Origin: Bacteroidota bacterium
Lineage (GTDB): Bacteria > Bacteroidota > Bacteroidia > Bacteroidales > Prolixibacteraceae
DNA length: 48,167 nt
Assembly (NCBI GenBank): GCA_030684645.1
Contig: JAUXUF010000187.1
Coordinates: forward strand, 1-48,167
Direction: 5' to 3'
Positions 17,460 to 26,545 of the stretch are shown piece by piece (within the stretch, counting starts at the first letter, position 1; each line of letters begins with the position of its first letter). The notes under the pieces were generated by a model. That model saw only the letters and a list, made by a program, of their open reading frames with translations, was not told where the DNA came from and did no database searches. Both the position numbers and the translations under genes were made by a program.

Positions 17460-18848
17460 ATGACTATAAAACAAAAAACTTTAGCAAAGGAATTTTCGAT
17501 CAGCGGTAAAGGTTTGCACACCAACTGTTTGGTTAACATGACTTTTAAACCTGCTCCAGTTAACTACGGATTCAAATTTCAACGTGTGGATCTGGAAGAG
17601 AAACCGGTGATAACGGCAAGCGCCAACTTCGTGGTTGATACTTCGCGCGGAACAGTGATTGAGAACCACGGGACCCGTGTCAGTACGGTGGAGCACAGTC
17701 TGGCTGCTTTAACCGGAATGGATCTCGATAATGTGCACATCGAAATTGATAACGAGGAAGTTCCGATCCTGGACGGAAGCGCCCGGTTCTTTGTAGAGGC
17801 CATTGAAGAAGCCGGAATTGCAGAGCAGGAAGCTGACCGCGAATATTTCGTGATCACCGAAAAAATTGTGTATAAAAATGCAAAGACGGGGTCCGAAATT
17901 GTAGCCTTGCCCGATAACGAATATAATCTCAACGTTTTAATATCGTTCAACTCTTCAGTATTGAACAACCAGTTTGCAACGTTGGATTCGCTAAGCGATT
18001 TTAAGAACGAAATTGCCAACTGCCGTACTTTTGTATTTCTGCACGAATTGGAGTTTCTCCTGAAAAACAACCTGGTAAAAGGTGGTGATATGGATAGCGC
18101 CATCGTGATTATGGATCGTCCGGTTGTTCAGGAAGAACTGGATCGGATTGCCGATTTATTCAAACACAAACGAGTTGAGGTAAAATCGCATGGCATTCTG
18201 AATAATGTTGATCTGCAATACGAAAATGAGTGCGCCCGGCATAAACTGCTCGATGTAATTGGCGATTTGGCATTGGCCGGAAAACGGATTAAAGGCCGCA
18301 TTGTTGCCACTAAACCGGGTCATAGCGCCAATACCGAATTTGCAAAAATGCTCCAGAAAGCTATTCAGAAGGAACAATCGACCGAAAAATCACCGGTTTA
18401 TAATCCGAATGTTACGCCATTGATGGATGTAAATAGGATTAAGGAATTGCTCCCACACCGGTTCCCTTTCCTGTTGGTTGATAAAGTTATTGAGATTCAG
18501 GATACTTACCTTGTTGGAGTTAAAAATGTGACGGTAAACGAACCTTTCTTTCAGGGGCATTTCCCTGAAGAACCCGTTATGCCTGGAGTTTTGTTGGTGG
18601 AAGCCATGGCACAGGCCGGAGGAATTTTTGTTCTTCGTAACCTCGAAGGGAAATATGCCACTTATTTCATGAAAATCGACAATGTCAAATTTAGAAAAAA
18701 AGTAGTGCCAGGAGATACCATTATTGTTAAGGTTATCCTTACATCGCCCATCCGACGAGGTATTGCCGAAATGCGAGGCCTTTGTTTTGTAGGTGATGCC
18801 ATTGTTGCCGAAGGCGATTATATGGCTCAGATCATCAAATTAAAGTAA
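17460..18848 (+). CDS. lpxC/fabZ: Fused LpxC deacetylase / FabZ dehydratase
   Basis: Two enzymes in one chain of 462 residues. The N-terminal part (1 to about 300) is LpxC, the zinc deacetylase that commits UDP-acyl-GlcNAc to lipid A: VSTVEHSLAALTGMDLDNV and DGSA in the first half, with ECARHKLLDVIGDLAL carrying the second His-Asp zinc ligands. The C-terminal part (about 318-462) is FabZ, the 3-hydroxyacyl-ACP dehydratase: LLPHRFPFLLVDKV and GHFPEEPVMPGVLLVEAMAQ with the catalytic His and Glu. The fusion is normal for Bacteroidota and couples use and supply of hydroxyacyl-ACP. An upstream TTG at 17448 is possible; the ATG at 17460 is preferred. Confidence 0.96.
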   Translation: MTIKQKTLAKEFSISGKGLHTNCLVNMTFKPAPVNYGFKFQRVDLEEKPVITASANFVVDTSRGTVIENHGTRVSTVEHSLAALTGMDLDNVHIEIDNEEVPILDGSARFFVEAIEEAGIAEQEADREYFVITEKIVYKNAKTGSEIVALPDNEYNLNVLISFNSSVLNNQFATLDSLSDFKNEIANCRTFVFLHELEFLLKNNLVKGGDMDSAIVIMDRPVVQEELDRIADLFKHKRVEVKSHGILNNVDLQYENECARHKLLDVIGDLALAGKRIKGRIVATKPGHSANTEFAKMLQKAIQKEQSTEKSPVYNPNVTPLMDVNRIKELLPHRFPFLLVDKVIEIQDTYLVGVKNVTVNEPFFQGHFPEEPVMPGVLLVEAMAQAGGIFVLRNLEGKYATYFMKIDNVKFRKKVVPGDTIIVKVILTSPIRRGIAEMRGLCFVGDAIVAEGDYMAQIIKLK

Positions 18849-18873
18849 TTAGAAACAGAAAACAACATAAGAA

Positions 18874-19656
18874 ATGAAACAACCATTAGCATACGTACAT
18901 CCGGAAGCAAAAGTAGCTGACAACGTGGTCATCGAACCTTTTGTGTCGATCGATAAAGATGTGATCATCGGAGAAGGAACGAGGATCGGATCAAGTGTAA
19001 CGATCATGCCTGGAGTACGAATTGGTAAGAATTGCCGGATTTTTCCGGGAGCAGTAATTGGTGCAGAACCACAGGATTTAAAATTTAAAGGGGAGTATTC
19101 GACCGTCGAAATCGGAGACAATACGACCATCCGAGAGTATGTAACCGTCAATCGCGGAACTTCAGCAAAAGGAAAAACCGTTGTTGGCAACAATTGCCTG
19201 TTAATGGCTTATGTACATGTGGCACACGACTGCGTGGTTGGCAACAATGTCATTCTGGTAAACAGCACGCAGCTTGCCGGTGAAGTAATTATCGACGACT
19301 ATGTAATTCTGGGCGGTATGACTGCCGTTCATCAATTTGTACATATTGGCTCACATGTTATGATTTCAGGTGGATCGCTCGTACGCAAAGATGTTCCACC
19401 ATACATTAAAGCCGGTCGCGAACCACTTTCGTATGTCGGAATCAATTCGATCGGACTCAGACGCCGGGCTTTCAGCAACGAAAAGATTTGTGAGATTCAG
19501 GAAATATACCGCTACATTTATCAGAAAGGGCTGAATATCTCCCAGGCTGTTGAAATTATTGAGGCCGAAATGCCAGCATCAACCGAACGTGATGAAATTC
19601 TGTTGTTTATTAAAGACTCCAAACGTGGAATTATTCGCGGTTATCTGCCCGATTAA
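18874..19656 (+). CDS. lpxA: UDP-N-acetylglucosamine acyltransferase LpxA
   Basis: Transfers the 3-hydroxyacyl chain from ACP to the 3-OH of UDP-GlcNAc, the first step of lipid A synthesis. The 260-residue length is typical. Hexapeptide beta-helix repeats fill residues 1-180. The catalytic His is in LMAYVHVAHDCVVGNN, and the family motif GNNVILVNSTQLAGEV follows. A C-terminal helical domain (195-260) has the usual LRRRAFSNEKI segment. It lies 25 bases after lpxC/fabZ and is followed by a terminator. Confidence 0.96.
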   Translation: MKQPLAYVHPEAKVADNVVIEPFVSIDKDVIIGEGTRIGSSVTIMPGVRIGKNCRIFPGAVIGAEPQDLKFKGEYSTVEIGDNTTIREYVTVNRGTSAKGKTVVGNNCLLMAYVHVAHDCVVGNNVILVNSTQLAGEVIIDDYVILGGMTAVHQFVHIGSHVMISGGSLVRKDVPPYIKAGREPLSYVGINSIGLRRRAFSNEKICEIQEIYRYIYQKGLNISQAVEIIEAEMPASTERDEILLFIKDSKRGIIRGYLPD

Positions 19657-19679
19657 TTTTCCTGAAAAATAACCTGAAG

Positions 19680-19709
19680 AGCTCTGAATTCGTTTTCAGG
19701 GCTTTTTTT
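19680..19709 (+). terminator. Terminator after lpxA
   Basis: AGCTCTGAA, a short loop and TTTCAGGGCT form a stem with one G-U pair, followed by seven T. It lies 23 bases after lpxA and also faces the convergent amidotransferase gene. Confidence 0.7.
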
Positions 19710-19743
19710 ATGTCCGGAGGATTGGGCCGTATCAAACAAAGTT

Positions 19744-20541
19744 TTATTTTTTCAACCTATTCAACCAGTATTTTACTTCCTGAGTATGAAGCTGATAATT
19801 GGTAACACAATCGGGCAGGCTGCTTTGTTTTTCCAGTTTTAATGCAAAATCGGCAACCATTTTCTCGGACCCGAACACACCTTCTGCGATTAAGAATTCA
19901 GATAAATGACGAACAATAAAAACCATGTCGGAAACCAGGAATTCAGGATGGTATTGAACACCGAAAAATTCAGAATTTTTATACCGGATGGTTATCGCCT
20001 GAACTTCGGAATGATCATTTCGTGCTAATACGACCGAATTCTCAGGCAATTTAACCACTTCGTCCAAATGAATACAGAGGGCGTTAAATTTTTCTTTCCG
20101 GCCCTGAAAGCAGGGATATTTTGTTCCGGCTTCGGTTAATTCAATCGGACCAGTAATTCCTATTTCACGACCTTTGGGATTAGCGGCAACTTCACCTCCT
20201 GCGACAACTGTAGCAATTTGCAGTCCCCAGCAACTTCCGTAGATTGGAACACCGCTTTCAAACACGTCTGCGGCGAATGCCAGCTGGCGCGTAACAGCGG
20301 GCGAAGGATCTTTAATATAAAGGGAACTTCCGGTCCACAAGACGCCATCGAAGGTTTTAAGCTGATCGGCAGAAGGAAGTGAAGTGTCCTCATCTGCGGG
20401 AAAAACAACTTCAACCTCTGCATCAGGTTGTAAAATCTTCAGCATGGACTTGAATCGTTTGTGATAGGCCACACCTCCACACGATTCGCGTGCTGTCCAC
20501 GTTTCTTTTTGATTTCCCTCAACAACTAAAAGACGCATCAT
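19744..20541 (-). CDS. Class I glutamine amidotransferase-like hydrolase
   Basis: A 265-residue class I GATase domain with an intact triad: Cys104 in YGSCWGLQ, His198 and Glu200 in QYHPEF. There is no synthetase domain, so it probably acts as a stand-alone amidase. It is the last gene of a tight operon (5 bases after the alcohol dehydrogenase). In pathways where an amine is protected by gamma-glutamylation, an enzyme of this fold removes the glutamyl group at the end (PuuD in the putrescine route, although PuuD is a different subgroup). By context it may hydrolyse a gamma-glutamyl amide such as gamma-glutamylglycine. The family is sure, the substrate is inferred. Confidence 0.8.
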   Translation of the reverse strand: MMRLLVVEGNQKETWTARESCGGVAYHKRFKSMLKILQPDAEVEVVFPADEDTSLPSADQLKTFDGVLWTGSSLYIKDPSPAVTRQLAFAADVFESGVPIYGSCWGLQIATVVAGGEVAANPKGREIGITGPIELTEAGTKYPCFQGRKEKFNALCIHLDEVVKLPENSVVLARNDHSEVQAITIRYKNSEFFGVQYHPEFLVSDMVFIVRHLSEFLIAEGVFGSEKMVADFALKLEKQSSLPDCVTNYQLHTQEVKYWLNRLKK

Positions 20542-20546
20542 TTCGC

Positions 20547-21719
20547 TTATAGATTTTCCAGATTGCCTTCCAGTGCAGCAAGGAATAAATTTTGCAAATC
20601 ATGGGCATCAACCGGTTTGGCATTCGTTGGAGTGGATGGATCATCAAATGCTTTCCGGCCAATTTCAACGGCCAATTTATCATCAATTCCAACTTCCTTT
20701 AACGTATGAGGAATATTAAGTTGCTTCCGGAGTTCGAGCACATAATTGATTACAGCGTCGGTACCCGGATTGGCAAGTCCCAGCACGATGCTCAGGTGAA
20801 CCATTTTTTCTTCGATGGCCGAAGCATTTTGTTTTAGTCCGTAGGGTAGCAAAATGGAATTTGCCAGGCCATGCTGAATATTATAGATTGCACCGAGTTG
20901 GTGAGCTACCGAGTGGATGGAGCCCAGTCCTTTCTGAAAGGATACAGCCCCCATCGAAGAAGCGGTCAACATGTTACCCCTGGCTTCCAGATTTTGACCA
21001 TCAGCCACAGCCATGGGCAGATATTTGGCAATCATACGAATCGCTTCGATGGCAATGCCTTCAGCCATGGGATGATATCCGGGAGCACAGTATGCTTCCA
21101 TGGCGTGAACCATGGCGTCAATTCCTGTCCATGCTGTAATGTGAGGAGGTAATCCCAAGGTCAGTTCAGGATCCGAAATAATAATATTGGGCAACATTCC
21201 TGGGTGAAAGATGATTTTTTTAGATTGTTGCTCTTCATCCAGAATAACCGCTGCCCGCCCGACTTCAGAACCAGTTCCGGCGGTAGTTGGAATCGCGATA
21301 ATCGGAGCAATTCCCGTAGGATCGGCCAGTCTCCAATTTGGACCGATGTCTTCAAAATCCCATAAAGATAAAGTCTGCCCCGACATAAAAGCAATGGTTT
21401 TACCCGCATCCAGTGCAGATCCGCCGCCAAAGGCAATCACACTGTCGTGCCCGTTTTCTTTATAAAAGGCAACTCCATCAGTTACATTTTTACCTGTTGG
21501 ATTGCCCTGCACATTGCTGTAAACATTAAACTGAATTCCGGCGGCTTTTAAAATATCTGTTGTATTCTTGACGATATTGATGTTGACCAGGCCTTCATCG
21601 GTCACAAATAACGGATTTTGAATATTTAATTGCTGGCAGGCATTCACAATTTCCTTGATGCGTCCGTTGCCAAACCAGATGGCCGTAGGAAAATTCCAAT
21701 TGGTATTCTGTGGTATCAT
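20547..21719 (-). CDS. Iron-containing alcohol dehydrogenase
   Basis: A 390-residue group III alcohol dehydrogenase using NAD(P). The dinucleotide loop is AFGGGSALDAGK (96-107). The metal ligands fit those of FucO-type enzymes: Asp201, His205 (TGIDAMVHAMEAY), His269 and His283 (SIHSVAHQLGA and QHGLANS). It sits in the middle of the permease to amidotransferase cluster, 8 bases after the aldehyde dehydrogenase. Its presence is the main reason to think the substrate of the pathway bears a hydroxyl group, since the classic putrescine route uses an amine oxidase at this step. Cytoplasmic. Confidence 0.9.
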   Translation of the reverse strand: MIPQNTNWNFPTAIWFGNGRIKEIVNACQQLNIQNPLFVTDEGLVNINIVKNTTDILKAAGIQFNVYSNVQGNPTGKNVTDGVAFYKENGHDSVIAFGGGSALDAGKTIAFMSGQTLSLWDFEDIGPNWRLADPTGIAPIIAIPTTAGTGSEVGRAAVILDEEQQSKKIIFHPGMLPNIIISDPELTLGLPPHITAWTGIDAMVHAMEAYCAPGYHPMAEGIAIEAIRMIAKYLPMAVADGQNLEARGNMLTASSMGAVSFQKGLGSIHSVAHQLGAIYNIQHGLANSILLPYGLKQNASAIEEKMVHLSIVLGLANPGTDAVINYVLELRKQLNIPHTLKEVGIDDKLAVEIGRKAFDDPSTPTNAKPVDAHDLQNLFLAALEGNLENL

Positions 21720-21727
21720 TGGGTAAT

Positions 21728-23116
21728 TTATTTTTTAGTTCTTAAATGAAAAGATTTTGCATGCGTTACGTGTTGATAGCCAAGCCCTGAAAGCGTGATG
21801 CCTCTTCCTGTATTTTTCACGCCAGTCCACGCCAGGGCCGGATCTAAATAGTCGCAGCGGTTCATGAATACGGTTCCGGTTTCAATCTGACGACCCAAAT
21901 TCCTGGCCATGATATCATCTTCTGTCCAGATTGAAGCGGTTAGACCGTACCTGGAGTCGTTCATCAACCTGACGGCTTCCTGGTCATCACTCACTTTCAT
22001 GATTCCCACTACCGGACCAAAGCTTTCTTCAGTCATCACCTCCATCGTATGGTTCACATTGATCAGCACTTGAGGAGCGAGGTATGGAGTTCCTTTTTCA
22101 GAAGCTTTAAAAAGTGACTCATTAATTAGCGCTTTGGCACCCTGAGCGATCGCATCTTCAATTTGCCGACGGACAAAACCGGCTGCGCTTGCCTTCACCA
22201 TCGGGCCAATGTTTGTGCCAGGATCGAGCGGATTTCCTAAAACATATTGGTTGGTCAGGTTCACGAACCCATCCACAAAACGATCATAGAGGTTCTCGTA
22301 CACGTATATTCGTTCAATGCCACAGCAGGATTGGCCGCTGTTGAAAAATGAACCATCCACCAGGTTATTGACGGCATAATCCAAATCGGCATCGGCCCGC
22401 ACATAGGCAGGATCTTTTCCACCCAATTCGAGACCACATGGGATAAATTTGTTGTTCAGGGATTTTTGGATTGCGACCCCGGCTTCAACAGAACCTGTAA
22501 AAAATACCCCGTCGATGGCCGGATTGCTAATTAGTGCCGCTGTGTTTTCGTGGCTGAGGTGTAAAATCTGAAAAACGCCTTCCGGCAATCCTGCAGTTCT
22601 TGCAGCTTTGAGATAACGTTCGGCTACCAGGGGAGTTTGAAACGAGTGTTTCAAGATCACTGCATTCCCTGCAACCAGAGCCGGGACAATGGCATTGACA
22701 GAGGTTAAATACGGATAGTTCCATGGGCTCAGCACGGTAACGACGCCCAGTGGCTCGTGCTCAATCCATCTTTTAAAGCCGGTTTTTTCTTCTGGTTTGT
22801 ACGGACTCAATGCTTCTTCGGCAATGCTGATCATGTAACGGGCACGTTCGACAAAACCATTGATTTCCCAAGGAGACTGGCTTAATGGTCTTCCCATCTG
22901 CCAGGTAATTTCCAGGGCGATTTCGTTTTTATCCTTTTCAATGGCATCAACAAAGCCGGATACATATTTTATCCTTTCGGTTAAAGGTAACCCGGCCCAT
23001 TCCTGAAAGGCAGGGCGAGCCAATTTTAAGGCTTTTTCGATGTCACTCAAACGGTGCTGTTCGCCGGAGAAATAAAGTGATCCATCGATGGGAGAAATGG
23101 TTTGTATGTTAGGCAT
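21728..23116 (-). CDS. NAD(P)-dependent aldehyde dehydrogenase
   Basis: A 462-residue aldehyde dehydrogenase. Rossmann motifs are TVLSPWNYPY (127-136) and FFTGSVEAG; the general base is Glu230 (GLELGGKDP) and the nucleophile is Cys264 in NSGQSCC. It is somewhat shorter than PuuC (about 495) but has the full catalytic set. It lies 9 bases after the glutamine-synthetase-like gene and would oxidise the aldehyde made by the alcohol dehydrogenase that follows it to a carboxylate. Substrate inferred from context. Confidence 0.92.
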   Translation of the reverse strand: MPNIQTISPIDGSLYFSGEQHRLSDIEKALKLARPAFQEWAGLPLTERIKYVSGFVDAIEKDKNEIALEITWQMGRPLSQSPWEINGFVERARYMISIAEEALSPYKPEEKTGFKRWIEHEPLGVVTVLSPWNYPYLTSVNAIVPALVAGNAVILKHSFQTPLVAERYLKAARTAGLPEGVFQILHLSHENTAALISNPAIDGVFFTGSVEAGVAIQKSLNNKFIPCGLELGGKDPAYVRADADLDYAVNNLVDGSFFNSGQSCCGIERIYVYENLYDRFVDGFVNLTNQYVLGNPLDPGTNIGPMVKASAAGFVRRQIEDAIAQGAKALINESLFKASEKGTPYLAPQVLINVNHTMEVMTEESFGPVVGIMKVSDDQEAVRLMNDSRYGLTASIWTEDDIMARNLGRQIETGTVFMNRCDYLDPALAWTGVKNTGRGITLSGLGYQHVTHAKSFHLRTKK

Positions 23117-23125
23117 ATCGTATGA

Positions 23126-24499
23126 TTAAATAATTTCAAAATAACGGTCCAACTGCCAGTCGGTAATGGCTTTGCGTTGCTGCTGATCTTCCCATTCGCG
23201 TGTGTAGGAATAATGATCAACAAACTGATCACCAAACAATTCCCGCGCAGGTTTTGAAGCTCTTAAACGGGCGGCTGCATGCGACAAAGTGGATGGAAGC
23301 AAGAGTGATTCATCATATTTTACGGCATAGGCGTTTCCGGCAATTGGCTGGTCGGGTTCCAGTTTATTTTCAATTCCCCAAAGTCCGGAACCTATTGCAG
23401 CAGCGAGCGCCAAATAAGGATTGATATCAGCCGCACTCACCCGATATTCTACCCGTTGCGATTTTGGAGTTCCGGGGATTGCCCGGATAGCACAGGTCCG
23501 GTTGTCTAATCCCCAGGAGGCAGCGGTTGGCGCCCAAAATCCCGGAATAAGGCGGGTATAACTGTTGCAGGATGAGGCCACCATGGCTAAAAATTCAGGC
23601 ATCAGTTTTTGCTGGCCTCCGATAAACCACCGCATGATATCAGACATGTTGTGATCCTTTTTGTCATCATAAAAAGCAGAAGAACCGTCATCGTTCTTAA
23701 GAGAAATATGGAGGTGTCCCGATTGTCCGGGGTAATCTTTCGACCATTTGGCTATGAAAGTAGCCATCATGTTATTTTTCTGGGCCAATACTTTCATGAA
23801 TGTTTTGAAGAGTATCGCATTGTCGGCAGCTTTGAGGGCATCAGAATACTCCAGTGCAGCCTCAATCACACCGGGGCCGGTTTCCGTATGCAGCCCTTCA
23901 ATAGGCATGTCCATCTCCACGGCCATCTGCATAATCTGGTGATACAAATCAGCATGAGTTGAATTTCTCAACACTGAATAACCAAAATTACCCGGAGTGA
24001 TGGGTTTTAACCCTTTGTATTTTTTCTCCCGGATACTATCCGGAGTTTCGTCGAACATAAAAAATTCAAACTCAGCCGAAGCTGTGGCAGAAAGGCCCAG
24101 TTTTTTTAAACGCGCCAGAACCTTTTTAAGAATGGAGCGGGGACAAACAGCGGCAGCAGGATCCCCGGAAAAGTCGGCCAAAAACAAAACCGATTGATTA
24201 TTCTCCGTTGGAAGCATTCTGCAACTGGCCGGATCAATGCTTGCCCATGCGTCAGGGAAAGCGGTGTTCCACCCGGTAAATGAATCCTTGTCGTACAGCA
24301 TGTCATCGGTATCCCAGCCAAAAATAACATCGCAAAAACCGAAACCATTCTCCAGGGCCGAATCGAATTTCTTCTTTTGAATATACTTTCCGCGCATGAC
24401 ACCGTCACAATCGGTAACGGCTACTTTTACATTTTGAATTTGCTTTTCCTCGATCAGCTTCCTGGCGCTATCAATATCAACAACGGGCTTTGGATTCAT
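23126..24499 (-). CDS. Glutamine-synthetase-like gamma-glutamyl amide synthetase
   Basis: A 457-residue member of the glutamine synthetase family (beta-grasp start KVAVTDCDGVMRGKYIQ, then the catalytic barrel). The metal/ATP motifs are recognisable: SAEFEFFMFDE, GLHTETGPGVIEAAL, GQSGHLHISL and YRVSAADINPYLALAA. It lacks the tight match to housekeeping GS (no NNRCAAIR-type adenylylation loop), and its companions suggest it joins glutamate to an amine, as PuuA (putrescine) or Streptomyces GlnA4 (ethanolamine) do. A possible -7 box lies at 24561-24568. It is the first of four tightly spaced genes. The family is sure; the amine is inferred. Confidence 0.85.
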   Translation of the reverse strand: MNPKPVVDIDSARKLIEEKQIQNVKVAVTDCDGVMRGKYIQKKKFDSALENGFGFCDVIFGWDTDDMLYDKDSFTGWNTAFPDAWASIDPASCRMLPTENNQSVLFLADFSGDPAAAVCPRSILKKVLARLKKLGLSATASAEFEFFMFDETPDSIREKKYKGLKPITPGNFGYSVLRNSTHADLYHQIMQMAVEMDMPIEGLHTETGPGVIEAALEYSDALKAADNAILFKTFMKVLAQKNNMMATFIAKWSKDYPGQSGHLHISLKNDDGSSAFYDDKKDHNMSDIMRWFIGGQQKLMPEFLAMVASSCNSYTRLIPGFWAPTAASWGLDNRTCAIRAIPGTPKSQRVEYRVSAADINPYLALAAAIGSGLWGIENKLEPDQPIAGNAYAVKYDESLLLPSTLSHAAARLRASKPARELFGDQFVDHYSYTREWEDQQQRKAITDWQLDRYFEII

Positions 24500-24560
24500 C
24501 TATCTAAATTTTAAAATCGGTTATAATTTTACCTGCAGAATTTGCCATTAACTTTTATCT

Positions 24561-24568
24561 CAAAGATA
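24561..24568 (-). promoter_or_regulatory. -7 box (TATCTTTG) before the GS-like gene
   Basis: On the minus strand TATCTTTG fits TAnnTTTG and lies 61 bases upstream of the GS-like ATG, in the 110-base gap after the permease. If active, it separates the enzymes from the permease. No -33 TTTG at the right distance was seen. Confidence 0.35.
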
Positions 24569-24609
24569 ATTACAAAAGGTATTCTGATTTAAAATAGCGG
24601 GTAAGAATT

Positions 24610-26088
24610 TTAATTCTTATGCATGGCAAACTCTTCTTCCGGAGAAAGGATTAAACGATGGCGACCCTGTACTGCAAAATAAATCAGTCCTACCATCAGA
24701 TATACTGCAGCGCTAAAAACGGCGACCCGATAAGATATATCCTGCAATTGATAATAGATGGTTACCAGTGCAATCACCCCGGTGATCCAGGCTCCTGTTC
24801 TTCCCATCGGACTAACATAAGGACGCTCCAGTTCCGGTCGTCTGATCCGAAGCATTAAAAAAGAAATACTCTGTAAAACGTACGATAACATGGCGCTGAA
24901 AACCGCCATATTAAGCAATGCTCCACCGATAAAAATTCCACTTTGTTCGGCTCCGGATAAAAACCTGGTAAACATTAATACAGCAAATCCTATTACTGAA
25001 CCTGCGATCAAAGCAGCGTAAGGAGTTTTACGTTTACTGTGTGTCACAGATAAAAATATCGGAAAATATCCAGCCCTTGACAGTGAATAAATTTGTCTTC
25101 CAAAAGCAAATATGATGGTGTGAAAGGAGGCAATCAATCCGATAACGGCTACCAAAGTCAGTCCTTTAGCCACACTTCCCCCGTAAAGTAATTTAAAGCC
25201 GTCGAGCAAGGGTTCACCTGAATGTGAAAGAGCATATGCTCCCAGAGGTATCGACGAATTCAACCATAAAATCATAAAGGCCGAAATAATCAGGGTGATC
25301 ATGCCATAAGTAAGCCCCTTTGGCATATCCTTTTTCGGATCGACTGATTCTTCGGCAGCAAGCGGCAATTGCTCGATGGCAAGGAACAGCCACACCGCAA
25401 AAGGCATTGCTCTCAGCGCGCCTCCAATTCCCATCGGTAAAAATTTTCCATGGCCACCGCTTAAAAGTTCGGCATGGCCCGTTAGACCAGCCTTAATGTT
25501 TAGGGCATTGGTCATGAAATCAATATTGCCAATGGAAGATATCCAGAAAACGACCAAACAGAGCAAAGCAAGAACGGTAACCACAACTGTTAAACGGAAT
25601 GATAACTCAACTCCCACGATATTTAAAATGGTGAAAAAGGTATAGAATCCGAACCACCAGTAGGGAAGACTATCCGGACCAGTCTCGAAGATGCCGCTCA
25701 TGTAGGTGCTTATAAAAAACACGATAACTGCCGGCGTTAAAATAAACTCCATGTTCTCGACCAATCCGGTAAAAAAACCGCCCCATGGTCCCATGGCAGA
25801 ACGCGCAAACGAATAGGCACCTCCGGTATGCGGCAGTGCCGGTGACATTTCTGCCACGCTTTGCGTTAATCCAATGTACATAATGGCAATAATGATAGTC
25901 GCCAATAACATTCCTCCCCAGCCTCCTGAAGCCAATCCGAGATTCCATCCTGAAAAATGTCCTGAAATGACTGCACCAACTCCGAGTGCCCAAAGAGACC
26001 AAACCCCTGCATGACGTTTCAATTCACGCGATTCAAAATAGGATTTGTCCATTTTCCGGTAGGACACTCCTTTTAGTAGTTTACGCAT
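24610..26088 (-). CDS. APC-family permease, ethanolamine-permease-like
   Basis: A 492-residue amino acid-polyamine-organocation transporter with about 12 hydrophobic helices. The first helix region (GVWSLWALGVGAVISGHFSG) and the SPALPHTGGAYSFARSAMGP segment are APC hallmarks, and both resemble the subgroup annotated as ethanolamine permeases (from memory, not searched). AIEQLPLAAEE follows in the middle helices. It lies upstream of the GS-like gene on the same strand and presumably imports the amine that the enzymes consume. Alternative: an importer for an amino acid or a polyamine. Inner membrane. Confidence 0.82.
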   Translation of the reverse strand: MRKLLKGVSYRKMDKSYFESRELKRHAGVWSLWALGVGAVISGHFSGWNLGLASGGWGGMLLATIIIAIMYIGLTQSVAEMSPALPHTGGAYSFARSAMGPWGGFFTGLVENMEFILTPAVIVFFISTYMSGIFETGPDSLPYWWFGFYTFFTILNIVGVELSFRLTVVVTVLALLCLVVFWISSIGNIDFMTNALNIKAGLTGHAELLSGGHGKFLPMGIGGALRAMPFAVWLFLAIEQLPLAAEESVDPKKDMPKGLTYGMITLIISAFMILWLNSSIPLGAYALSHSGEPLLDGFKLLYGGSVAKGLTLVAVIGLIASFHTIIFAFGRQIYSLSRAGYFPIFLSVTHSKRKTPYAALIAGSVIGFAVLMFTRFLSGAEQSGIFIGGALLNMAVFSAMLSYVLQSISFLMLRIRRPELERPYVSPMGRTGAWITGVIALVTIYYQLQDISYRVAVFSAAVYLMVGLIYFAVQGRHRLILSPEEEFAMHKN

Positions 26089-26350
26089 AAAGTAAGACTT
26101 TCAATTATCGTAGATTAATAGATGCACGGGCATCAATTGCTTAACCCAAGATGAATGTGGAAACGCATAAAATTACATTTATTTTTGATTTTTGTTCACG
26201 AACGATGATATTTCTCGTCATCTTGGACTAAAACTGCTAAAATAGATTGCAATTTGACTCTTAAATATTCTTCCGGCATGAGCCAATTGAATGCCAGCCA
26301 CGGCGCCCTGCTGATGAATAAAATCAGTAATTGAATTGAATCATTCTACC
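26089..26350. other. Gap upstream of the permease, no gene seen
   Basis: This stretch has many stops in all frames and no convincing coding sequence, tRNA or -7 box in the permease direction. The only structure is a weak inverted repeat GGCAT-N11-ATGCC at 26276-26296. It presumably contains the control region of the permease gene. Confidence 0.5.
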
Positions 26351-26369
26351 AATGAACAAGGAGTTCATT
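26351..26369. repeat. Perfect inverted repeat AATGAAC-N5-GTTCATT
   Basis: AATGAAC (26351-26357), AAGGA, GTTCATT (26363-26369). Its 19-base symmetry resembles a regulator binding site. It lies about 260 bases upstream of the permease start and 177 bases from the end of the peptidase gene. Confidence 0.5.
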
Positions 26370-26456
26370 CAAATTTTGCAACCTGAAAAAAATATTTCTT
26401 CACGTTTAAAAAGCATTAGCGTTTCAAATTAAGCTTCCTTCAAAACAGGGCAATAA

Positions 26457-26496
26457 AAGAGACCGACTCAAAACAAAGTTTGGGTCGGTCTTTCTT
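26457..26496 (-). terminator. Terminator after the M23 peptidase
   Basis: AGACCGACTCAAA, a loop and TTTGGGTCGGTCT form a stem of about 12 pairs with A and T tracts on both sides, about 50 bases beyond the M23 stop at 26546. Confidence 0.75.
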
Positions 26497-26545
26497 TATC
26501 CTTTGGCGACCATCCGGACGTCTTCAAAATGCCTTTGATTGTGGG

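Noticed and set aside
23126-24499. Housekeeping glutamine synthetase
   Set aside because: Operon companions and loop differences favour a gamma-glutamyl amide synthetase; housekeeping GS is normally solitary or near amtB/glnB.
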